A stretch of 21,325 nucleotides of DNA, from positions 1-21,325 of the IMG/VR virus record IMGVR_UViG_3300046804_000362; one strand, 5' to 3'. Positions 1 to 6,794 of this stretch are shown here, one piece after another; the stretch's first letter is position 1, and each line of letters begins with the position of its first letter. A program made the translations under genes and the position numbers. The DNA is from a virus. The notes beneath the pieces are model-generated. The model worked only from the letters and a program-made list of their open reading frames with translations. It was not told the DNA's origin and made no database searches.

Positions 1-10
1 TACGCGACAT
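1..10 (-). CDS. Start of a further gene running off the left edge
   Basis: Only the first three codons (Met-Ser-Arg) are in the window. The ATG follows the stop codon of the 606-residue protein with a 6-base gap (TAAGAACCCATG), which fits the spacing used throughout this gene string. In short-tailed phages the next gene after such a cluster is often another internal-virion protein, but nothing in three codons shows that. The call rests on position and spacing only. Confidence 0.35.
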
Positions 11-16
11 GGGTTC

Positions 17-1837
17 TTACCAATTTTGGACGGTGACGTTGGAGTTTCCTGCCGCAGATGGTGACATGTCTTCGTGTGGAGTACTAGTCGGAGGAGCCCC
101 TCCCGGGGCAGCGGCAGTGGGGGCAGTGGGAGCAGCCCCATACCGCTGTGCTATTTCATCCAGAACTTGGTCAGCTGCCAGATCCTTAGCCGTTTCGGCC
201 TCCTTGACCGCACGGTACCGCTCCAGCCAGAGCGCGTGGAGCACCGGATTGTTCGGGTCATCCGGAATCATGGCGAGGTCCTGTCGGAGCTTGGTAAGGC
301 CCCTGACATCCATCTGAGCAATGGACAGACGGGTGATGCTCTGGAGCCGCGCCTTGGCCCGGTCAGCCTCAATCTTGGACAGCGTGTTGAACCCAGAAGT
401 CGTGCTACCGATAGCGGCCTGCTGCTGCTGACGGAGGGTCTGCTCGACATCAGAGATAGCCGCCAGCTCGCGAGCGCGTTCAGCCGGATCCTTGATCTGG
501 TTCGCTGCCATACGACGACGCTCAAGGGCTTCCAGAGGTGCAACGTACTGCAGACCCGGGTTGGTCATAGCCGCTGCCTGCAAGCGACCCAGCTGGGAAG
601 TTGCATTGGCTCGAACAGTCGCCGCCGCCTCAGATGCGATAGAGCGGTCAAGCTCATCCACACGCTGCTGCGCCTGATTCCGGATCGTGTACAGGTCCTT
701 GAAGCGGTTGTCGGTAAGCGTGATGAGTCCCTGATTGTTCTTGTCGATAGCCGACTCAAGGTCATAGTTGGCTTTGTCGAGGTCCCGCTTGGCCCCCATG
801 TACTCTTTCTGGGCATCGTGCATGTAGCGACCGTAGCCACCCATACCGACGATAGCCGCAGCCAACGCTTGATGCGCTCCGCCACCCAGACGGTAGTCGC
901 TACCAAACCGGAGAACGTCAGCGCCAGCGCTGAGCAGGCCATAGCCCTTTTGCTTGGCATTCCAAGCATCAAGGTCAGCACGTTGCTTGATGAGGTCTGC
1001 AAGACCCTTGGTCTCAGCGCGGTTCAAGCCAAGCTCTTGCGCCTCACCTTTGATCTCATTGAATATCGTCTTCCGTTCGGGTACGGGCATTCCCGCCAAA
1101 ACCGCCGCAGCAGCTTTCCGGTCTGCGAGAACGGGGGCCATCTCCCTAGTTGTGTCCACGCGACCAACCCCGGAGGCCATGATCATCCTCGGGTCAAACT
1201 GAGACGGAGTCTTGCGGACCTCATCATAGAGTGCCGCTACGCGAGCAGGGTCTGCCTGCTCAGCCTCCTGTTCCTTAGCAGCCTGAGCCATCATGTTTTG
1301 GTAAGGAGCATCTGGCTGATTCAAGTCATAGCCTTGAGCCAGAAGCTCAGAGAAGCTCAGCGGCTGGTCACTAGCGCGCTTCTTTACAAGGCTTGGACCC
1401 TCACCAGCGAAGGCTACGATGCCACCGCGAGCAAAGCCCTGCGGAGCGGGAGGCGCACCTTCACCCTGCGGAGCTTGCTCCCCAGTGCCACCACCCATCG
1501 ACGGTTCAGGCAGGCTCTGGAACATATTGTCTGGCATGGGCAGGCTGGTCAGACCTTCTGGCCTGCGGGCATGGTTAGCTGCACTGCTCTGGATGGCACG
1601 GTCCACTTCTTCTGCGACCGTCTGCTGGCTGACAGGGCTATTGTTGCCACTAGCCGCAGCATCCTTGAGGAGCTTGGCCTTCAGGATGAGCGAGGCAGTA
1701 CGAGCATCCAGACCTGCAGAGAGCAGCGCATCGACCTGCTTGTCGAGCGGCATACCCTCGATCTCTTTAGCCTTCATGGCATAGCGAGGGTCTAGGGCAG
1801 CAATACCCGTGATGTCGTTTGGGGTGATGTTATCCAT
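17..1837 (-). CDS. Putative internal virion (ejection) protein, 606 aa
   Basis: A soluble-looking, mostly helical protein rich in Ala, Gln, Arg and Asp. Residues 1-75 are helical with an SLILKAKLLKDAAA stretch. Residues 90-145 are Pro/Gly-rich and disordered and end in FARGGIVAFAGEG, a motif I associate with virion proteins of uncultured aquatic phages. Residues about 345-560 look like long coiled-coil helices (AKRDLDKANYDLESAID, QAQQRVDELDRSIASEAAA). The C-terminus is a low-complexity Pro/Thr/Ala tail. No enzyme motif is visible. Its place downstream of two other ejection-type genes, its length and its helical nature suggest a protein packaged in the capsid and delivered with DNA, like P22 gp16/gp20 or T7 gp15/gp16 in role, not demonstrable homology. 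The ATG lies 2 bases after the previous stop, with AGGGG upstream. Confidence 0.7.
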   Translation of the reverse strand: MDNITPNDITGIAALDPRYAMKAKEIEGMPLDKQVDALLSAGLDARTASLILKAKLLKDAAASGNNSPVSQQTVAEEVDRAIQSSAANHARRPEGLTSLPMPDNMFQSLPEPSMGGGTGEQAPQGEGAPPAPQGFARGGIVAFAGEGPSLVKKRASDQPLSFSELLAQGYDLNQPDAPYQNMMAQAAKEQEAEQADPARVAALYDEVRKTPSQFDPRMIMASGVGRVDTTREMAPVLADRKAAAAVLAGMPVPERKTIFNEIKGEAQELGLNRAETKGLADLIKQRADLDAWNAKQKGYGLLSAGADVLRFGSDYRLGGGAHQALAAAIVGMGGYGRYMHDAQKEYMGAKRDLDKANYDLESAIDKNNQGLITLTDNRFKDLYTIRNQAQQRVDELDRSIASEAAATVRANATSQLGRLQAAAMTNPGLQYVAPLEALERRRMAANQIKDPAERARELAAISDVEQTLRQQQQAAIGSTTSGFNTLSKIEADRAKARLQSITRLSIAQMDVRGLTKLRQDLAMIPDDPNNPVLHALWLERYRAVKEAETAKDLAADQVLDEIAQRYGAAPTAPTAAAPGGAPPTSTPHEDMSPSAAGNSNVTVQNW

Positions 1838-1839
1838 GA

Positions 1840-2748
1840 TTAGCCCCTGCCCGCGACTTGGTTACCGAGCGACCCGAGACCCGCAGCGCTCAAGCCTGCA
1901 CCAACCAGCAGGTTAGAATTGCTGATGGGAGCCTGATACTGCTGGTACTGATACGACGAACCGAGCGAAGCAGGGGACGTGCCACGGATGAGCCCAGACA
2001 AGTACGAGAGCTGCGCGTACGGGTAGTTGATGTTGTTCTGGTAGTTCTGATACTGCTGGTTGTAGACGTTCTGCATGAGCCCTTGCTCTTGCGCACCACC
2101 AGCCATCTGAGCCTGATTGATACCCATCCGCTGGGCGTAGTCCTGATTGCCCATACCACCAAGCTGCTGCGCGGCGGCTAGCATGTTCTGGTTGGTCGTG
2201 TTGAACTGCTGCTGAGCATTCTGGAAAGCGTTCTGATATCCGCTAGCCTCGATGTCAGCCATCTTGTCGTAGAGACCGCGCTGAGCTTCAGCCTGAGCAA
2301 GAGCCTGACGAGAGCCGCCGAGGGCACCGTACTTCTGTGCAGCACTGGCCAAACCCGGCAGCTGGCGACCGTAATCACGGATAGCGCCCTGAGTCTGACG
2401 GTTGACTACACCTTCAATGTAGGGGGACATGAACTGATTCACGTTCTCCCCGGTGAACTGGTTGGTGCCTGCCATGCCAGCAAGGCCCGCCGCTTGGTCA
2501 GTGTATGCAGAGGGCTGCATATTCCCGAGGTTGCCAAGCGCCTGCATTTGCAGGGGACTGAACCCTGCAATCTGGGTACCGCCTACACCCTGACCCTGAA
2601 ATGGTCGGTACGGGTTCTTGTTGATGTCGGTGAGCGCTTCGCCCATGCCGACCATTCGCTGTACTGGTCCCTGCAAATATTCAGGGATGTTCGAGTTATA
2701 GACCTGCGAGGTCGAATTCTGTTGTCCGCTACCGCCGCCGCTACCCAT
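1840..2748 (-). CDS. Gln/Asn/Gly-rich putative ejection protein, 302 aa
   Basis: Strongly enriched in Gln, Asn, Tyr, Gly and Ala. The N-terminus is a short Gly/Ser/Gln linker. Residues about 95-200 form a helical region with the signature FMSPYIEGVVNRQTQ, then YGALGGSRQALAQAEAQRGL and ASGYQNAFQNAQQQFN, which recurs in a conserved family near the end of podovirus-like structural clusters, usually annotated as a DNA-transfer or internal protein. The C-terminus (about 270-302) is a Gly/Ala/Leu hydrophobic patch that could meet a membrane. The SD (GAGGTG) is embedded in the stop codon of the preceding GNAT-like gene (TGAGGTGAAACATG), so the two are probably translated together. The ejection role is inferred from composition and neighbours. 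Confidence 0.72.
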   Translation of the reverse strand: MGSGGGSGQQNSTSQVYNSNIPEYLQGPVQRMVGMGEALTDINKNPYRPFQGQGVGGTQIAGFSPLQMQALGNLGNMQPSAYTDQAAGLAGMAGTNQFTGENVNQFMSPYIEGVVNRQTQGAIRDYGRQLPGLASAAQKYGALGGSRQALAQAEAQRGLYDKMADIEASGYQNAFQNAQQQFNTTNQNMLAAAQQLGGMGNQDYAQRMGINQAQMAGGAQEQGLMQNVYNQQYQNYQNNINYPYAQLSYLSGLIRGTSPASLGSSYQYQQYQAPISNSNLLVGAGLSAAGLGSLGNQVAGRG

Positions 2749-2756
2749 GTTTCACC

Positions 2757-3185
2757 TCAGTCGAAAAACTTTTCGTACATGACCGTTTGAGAATTGAAGC
2801 CGAACCGTTTGGCCTCGCGCTTCCATCCCGGCCTACCGAATACCTCCAGACCATTGCATCCAGTGTCCTTGGCGAAGCGTTCAATGGTCTCGAAGACCAG
2901 ATCGTTCGTAGCTTCAAGGACACCGTAGTCTCCGGCCCCGTATTGCCATACCAGCATTTTGCTTTGCGGGTATTGCTTGATCTCGGTGACCACATACCCG
3001 ATTGGTTTCTCTTCCTCGTCAAAGATTACCCACAACTGCATCTGCCCGGTGTAGATAAACTTGACGATATCATCAACGCTTGAGCGCCCCTTGCTCCAGT
3101 ACTCCGACCGCTCGAAGTGATGGGCAAGGGCTGGGATGAACCTATAGATCAACCCGTGAGGGATGATCGAGAACACATAATTCAT
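2757..3185 (-). CDS. GNAT-fold (acetyltransferase-like) phage protein, 142 aa
   Basis: Length and pattern match a single GNAT domain. An N-terminal helical region (FIPALAHHFERSEYW) leads to the strand pair QLWVIFDEEEKPIGYVVTEIKQYP, a helix with NDLVFETIERFAKDTGC, and the closing strand-helix GLEVFGRPGWKREAKRFGF ending in YEKFFD. That order (beta4-beta5, helix, late KRFGF motif) is typical of GNATs. The classical Q/RxxGxG/A acetyl-CoA loop is not clear, so catalysis is doubtful. Small GNAT-fold proteins are known in virion clusters of T7-like (gp13) and P22-like phages, where they help assemble internal proteins. Here it sits between two ejection-type genes. Its ATG overlaps the stop of the 579-residue gene (ATGA), so it is translationally coupled. 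Confidence 0.72.
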   Translation of the reverse strand: MNYVFSIIPHGLIYRFIPALAHHFERSEYWSKGRSSVDDIVKFIYTGQMQLWVIFDEEEKPIGYVVTEIKQYPQSKMLVWQYGAGDYGVLEATNDLVFETIERFAKDTGCNGLEVFGRPGWKREAKRFGFNSQTVMYEKFFD

Positions 3186-4921
3186 GCAGGGAGGAACTTG
3201 TGCGCCTTCACTGCCGGAGCTTGCTTCTTGCGGCCAGTACGCGCCTTGCGTACCCGGTCCATCATCGCGTAGAGCCTACGCCCACCCGCTTCCGTCGAAC
3301 CGTTTCCGAGATGTGAGACGACATCCGCAGGAACCACAAATTCGCCATCCGCAAGTGCAGCGCGTTGTGGCTTCTTGCCTCGAATAACAGCCGGAATCGA
3401 GTCGGACATTCCATCGCCACCACCCCGCAGGAGCTTGCCACTAGCAGCATAGCTGCCACCAAGGTCAGCCAGACCACCCTTGGCAAAACGGAAATTGGCT
3501 ACCTGACGCATGAAATCGGGGCTCATACCACCACCGAAAGACTGCGTAGCTGGGTCATAGGAGTACGAATAATCATTCCCGAACGGATGGAACCCGCTAC
3601 CACCGCCGCCATCAGGATTACCAACAACCGGAACGGTAGGAGCCATATCAGCCGAAGTCTGTGCAGGCATGAAGTTGGGATTGAAAGGGGTCGCTGCCAG
3701 AGAAGATAGGTACGCGCTGTGGTCAGCCCCGCCGCTAGTCGGAGCTGGGGGTTTGGGGACCATCAGGTTACGGTAGTAGTTGTTCATGTCAGCCAGCCCA
3801 CTACCCGTACCACCTGTGGCACCGCCAGCATCGAAGTTAACCTGACCGCCTGCCTTCATACCGATCGGGGCAGAGCCACCAAACGGATTGTCGAACGAAC
3901 CAAGTGTGCTGTCAGAGGCAAGCTGCCCCTTGCCAAGTGACGGCATGAGGTTCGACCCATACAGGTAATCCTTCGACCAAGTACCCGGGCCGTAGCTGTC
4001 GAGGTACATCGACTCACCCGGCTTGCCGTAGTTCGGATTGATACGACGATTGAACGTCGTGTTGTAGTGCGGCGTCGGCTTGACGAGCGGTGCACCGGGG
4101 GCAGTATCTTCCGCTGCGAGCATAGGTGCTGCAGACATCAGCAGCGGGACCTTATTTGCGGCCAAGAACCCAGAAGCTTCAGGGGCACCCGTAAGTACCT
4201 TGGCAACGCCGTTACCTACACCAGTAAAGGTGGGGGTGACAGAATTAGCAAGGGCAACCGGAGAATAAGCCGTACTAGCACCCAGTGCAGTAGACGCAGC
4301 GGGGGCTGCTGCACCGATTCCTGCATCAGCTACCATATTACTGAAAGCGTTGGCCATCTGACCAGTAGTACCTAGCGCACCAGCACCCGTACTCGTTGCC
4401 AAAGGAGCCGTAAGGTCCGTAGCTAGCGCACCTTCAATACCTCCAGCAGCACTAGTAGGAGCAGCTGTGAGTGCTGTCATACCGGGAGCACTAGCTGCAT
4501 TGGCGGTAGCTGCATTAGTTAGACCACTAGCTGCACCACTACCGAGCCCGCTAAATGCATTGGCAAGGCCACCACCACCAATACCACCAAGGCCACTAGC
4601 AAGGAGCCCGAGACCCCTCTTACCCGTTGCAGCGCCAGCCGCCATGCCAGCACCAGCCTGAATCATCATGGCCTGCCACGCTGGAAGCGCCGCACCACCC
4701 GTGAAAATGGTAGCCAAACCACCAGCGATCATCGGCAGGAAGTCTTTCAGGAAGCCTGCTTCGGGGAGCCCGGTGTGCGGGTTGATGGTCAGCGACCCAC
4801 CCTTCAACTCAGCCATCTTCTGGAGGCTAGCAACTTCGCCCGGAGACATATGCACAAGCATCGAATCGCCGTGACGACCAAGCGAGGCCAAGCCATGAGC
4901 AGTGTGGTGTAGTTTGTGCAT
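3182..4921 (-). CDS. Ala/Gly-rich putative internal virion protein, 579 aa
   Basis: Residues 1-60 contain GDSMLVHMSPGEVASLQKM and SLTINPHTGLPEAGFLKDFL, a conserved opening in large proteins of uncultured phages. Residues 58-135 are hydrophobic Gly/Ala-rich (LPMIAGGLATIFTGGAALPA) and could insert into or cross a membrane. The middle is low-complexity Ala/Thr/Gly, then Pro/Gly-rich with MKAGGQVNFDAGG. The C-terminus has FAKGGLADLGG, then the conserved block LADGEFVVPADVVSHLGNGS, MMDRVRKARTGRKKQAP and a basic tail. I recognise the family but not a proven function. The membrane-prone segment together with the neighbouring genes suggests a protein ejected into the cell envelope. The start is preceded by GGAGG within the 36-base gap after the 424-residue gene. 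Confidence 0.72.
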   Translation of the reverse strand: MHKLHHTAHGLASLGRHGDSMLVHMSPGEVASLQKMAELKGGSLTINPHTGLPEAGFLKDFLPMIAGGLATIFTGGAALPAWQAMMIQAGAGMAAGAATGKRGLGLLASGLGGIGGGGLANAFSGLGSGAASGLTNAATANAASAPGMTALTAAPTSAAGGIEGALATDLTAPLATSTGAGALGTTGQMANAFSNMVADAGIGAAAPAASTALGASTAYSPVALANSVTPTFTGVGNGVAKVLTGAPEASGFLAANKVPLLMSAAPMLAAEDTAPGAPLVKPTPHYNTTFNRRINPNYGKPGESMYLDSYGPGTWSKDYLYGSNLMPSLGKGQLASDSTLGSFDNPFGGSAPIGMKAGGQVNFDAGGATGGTGSGLADMNNYYRNLMVPKPPAPTSGGADHSAYLSSLAATPFNPNFMPAQTSADMAPTVPVVGNPDGGGGSGFHPFGNDYSYSYDPATQSFGGGMSPDFMRQVANFRFAKGGLADLGGSYAASGKLLRGGGDGMSDSIPAVIRGKKPQRAALADGEFVVPADVVSHLGNGSTEAGGRRLYAMMDRVRKARTGRKKQAPAVKAHKFLPA

Positions 4922-4957
4922 AGTGGCGTTACGCCTCCGTCATTTTCTTGAAGGGTA

Positions 4958-6232
4958 TCATACAGTCAGGTTGTAGAACGTAATAGCCCCGTAACCCGTA
5001 TTTGTAGCAGTCATGGACCTTGCGCCGATCGTGTAAGTGTCGCTGGATGCGAACCCATTACCCGTCAAAGAGGCGGTATAACCCAGCTGCAGTTCCCAGT
5101 TGTATCCGGTCGGGACGATGGCGCTCGACGAGCCCTGATTGGTTCCAGTGGCGTAGGCGACCTGAGTGATGCTGTCACCCGAGGGCTGGGTACCGAAGGC
5201 CGTAGCTGCCGTATCCACGTCAATCTGCCCATTGCAGAGCGTAGAAGCCCACGTCGCGCCCGTCAGGGAGGCATTCTTGACCGCCACAATCTCGAAGTTG
5301 GCGTTGCTGGTAGGCAGGAATGTGATGAGTGCTGGCAACACAATTGCGCCGTAATACCCCGAATTCACGCGAATTGAAGCGATCGGGTAGAACGTATTGG
5401 CCGAGCTGAAGGACACTTGGTTCGGGTTACGCGCCACGAACGGCTGGGAGGTCTGCTCGTACCCACCCTCGGACATGACCGTAGAACAGATCTGTTGCAG
5501 GACCGCAGCGCCAGAGGTCGTGCCCGTGGTGAGGATTTCATACCGCAGGGGGAGGATAGCCGTCTGCATATAGACGGATGTACCTATGTTGGCGTTCTGG
5601 AAGATGTGGGCGGTGCGGAACACGCCATTGATGACGAACCCGCAGATGATGTTGCCGACGCCCAGCCACTCGAAGTTGAGGAACAGAATCTGGGTCTTGG
5701 TCAGGTCCAGCGTCACACCACTCGGCCCGGTCCCATCAAACTTGTCCACATTCCAACTGGACTGCACGACGAAGCGGCTGTTGTCCACCGTGCCGCTGGT
5801 GTAGGACCGCACGACGAACGAAACCTGACTGCCCGCCTGCTCCAGATAAACACCGTTATAGGCGCTATAGTAGCCAACGCGCTGAGTCAGGTTGGTCAGG
5901 GCCGTGTTCATGGAGAAGGTCTGCAGAGTGAGCAGACTCTTGCCCGGTTGATAGGGGAAAACCCTATACGTCTGCGCCACCACAGTAGAACCAGAAGTCG
6001 TCGTGACGTTGAGGTTCACGGAGCTTTTGTTCGTGTTGTAGGAGGTCGTACCACCTGTGGCAGTGGCGTAGCTGAAGGTGCTGTCCGCTGCAAACCGAGC
6101 CTGACTGTCGTAGAGCGTGTATGGGTTCGATACGCGCAGGCGACCGAACGAGTCAACCGTATTCCCACCAAACTGGACGTAGCTGGCGTTGGAAGACGAA
6201 GAACTGATAGGCGGGAATACCGTAATCGTCAT
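4958..6232 (-). CDS. Phage virion structural protein with DSFGRLRVSNP motif, 424 aa
   Basis: A beta-rich protein with almost no charged runs. The N-terminal segment has VDSFGRLRVSNPYTLYDSQ, the hallmark of a widespread phage structural family. The following 350 residues alternate strands and Gly/Asn/Thr turns, with no coiled coil, signal peptide or catalytic motif. Such proteins are usually annotated simply as structural; a tail or appendage role is likely because it follows the nozzle-like protein and two small virion proteins, and precedes the ejection genes. The ATG overlaps the upstream stop (ATGA). A 36-base gap follows the gene, the second largest in the window. Confidence 0.78.
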   Translation of the reverse strand: MTITVFPPISSSSSNASYVQFGGNTVDSFGRLRVSNPYTLYDSQARFAADSTFSYATATGGTTSYNTNKSSVNLNVTTTSGSTVVAQTYRVFPYQPGKSLLTLQTFSMNTALTNLTQRVGYYSAYNGVYLEQAGSQVSFVVRSYTSGTVDNSRFVVQSSWNVDKFDGTGPSGVTLDLTKTQILFLNFEWLGVGNIICGFVINGVFRTAHIFQNANIGTSVYMQTAILPLRYEILTTGTTSGAAVLQQICSTVMSEGGYEQTSQPFVARNPNQVSFSSANTFYPIASIRVNSGYYGAIVLPALITFLPTSNANFEIVAVKNASLTGATWASTLCNGQIDVDTAATAFGTQPSGDSITQVAYATGTNQGSSSAIVPTGYNWELQLGYTASLTGNGFASSDTYTIGARSMTATNTGYGAITFYNLTV

Positions 6233-6603
6233 ACCGCTTCTCCGCCTGAGATGGTGACAGTGCAGCCAGTAGCGCTGGCCTTGACCTGAACCGTGTCACC
6301 AGCGTTCGTGCCAGCCACAGGGCCATTGATGATCTGGGAGCCAGTCCACTGCACCGTGCTGTTGGCCGGGATGCTTGCGTTGTACATCAGGGCATTCGCA
6401 GTTCCTGCCGTACCAACCGTGTTGGTGGAGGTATACGGCACCAGACAGATGCAGACCGTGATGGCACTACCTGTCGTATTGCAGATGTCGATGTCCTTGA
6501 TGTACGCACGGGCGTCCACCGGAGCCGTGTAGACGGTCTTGAAGGAGGTGGTGATTTCCGCCTGCCCAAGCCGCTTGCCGACGATGTTCTGGAAATTGGC
6601 CAT
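6229..6603 (-). CDS. Small beta-rich virion protein, 124 aa
   Basis: Start chosen at the ATG that overlaps the stop of the preceding 63-residue gene (TGATG); a TTG nine bases upstream would add three residues but lacks support. The protein begins MANFQNIVGKRLGQAE, then forms a predicted beta-sandwich: VYTAPVDARAYIKDIDICNT, ITVCICLVP, a Gly/Thr/Ala loop, IPANSTVQWTG, and the closing GDTVQVKASATGCTVTISG. This pattern (TAP..A..I..I.I.N....V......P....) is common in small phage decoration or tail-accessory proteins. Exact role unknown. It is tightly coupled at both ends to structural genes (ATGA with the 424-residue gene). Confidence 0.72.
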   Translation of the reverse strand: MANFQNIVGKRLGQAEITTSFKTVYTAPVDARAYIKDIDICNTTGSAITVCICLVPYTSTNTVGTAGTANALMYNASIPANSTVQWTGSQIINGPVAGTNAGDTVQVKASATGCTVTISGGEAV

Positions 6604-6794
6604 CAGTAGCAACCTGCATCAAGCCAGCTCTGCACCTGAGAGCTATTGGCTGTATCGATCAACTGCTGGGTAGCGTTGTCGATCGAGGTGAAGTACAGAC
6701 GCAGCACGTTGCTCAACTGCTGGTTGTAGTCCAGCGTGTAGGTTGAAGACGGCTGCGGAAGGTTCGGGCCCTTGGTTGTGGCAATGTCAGCCAT
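6603..6794 (-). CDS. Small conserved phage protein, 63 aa
   Basis: A short helical protein: a disordered N-terminus (MADIATTKGPNLPQPSS), then YTLDYNQQLSNVLRLYFTSIDNATQQL-like heptads split around a Asp-Asn pair, and a short tail ending in AGCY. The spacing of Leu/Ile (QQLSNVLRLYFTSID) suggests one amphipathic helix, perhaps an oligomerising helix within the tail. I recognise the DYNQQL...LRLYF pattern from small genes beside nozzle-like genes in uncultured phages, without a known function. Its ATG overlaps the stop of the 878-residue gene (TGATG), and its own stop overlaps the next ATG in the same way, so the three are coupled. Confidence 0.7.
   Translation of the reverse strand: MADIATTKGPNLPQPSSTYTLDYNQQLSNVLRLYFTSIDNATQQLIDTANSSQVQSWLDAGCY

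Noticed and set aside
74-1795. 573-codon open frame on the plus strand
   Set aside because: It lies entirely opposite the 606-residue gene, has no SD, no recognisable protein pattern and an Arg/Leu/Ser-rich antisense composition. It is a shadow of GC-rich codon use.
4922-4957. Promoter or small palindrome in the 36-base gap before the 579-residue gene
   Set aside because: GGCGT-T-ACGCC is only a 5-bp inverted repeat, and no -10/-35 or repeated phage promoter sequence could be recognised.
6604-6612. TTG start giving a 127-residue version of the small virion protein
   Set aside because: The ATG at 6603 overlaps the previous stop as TGATG, the same coupling used by neighbours.
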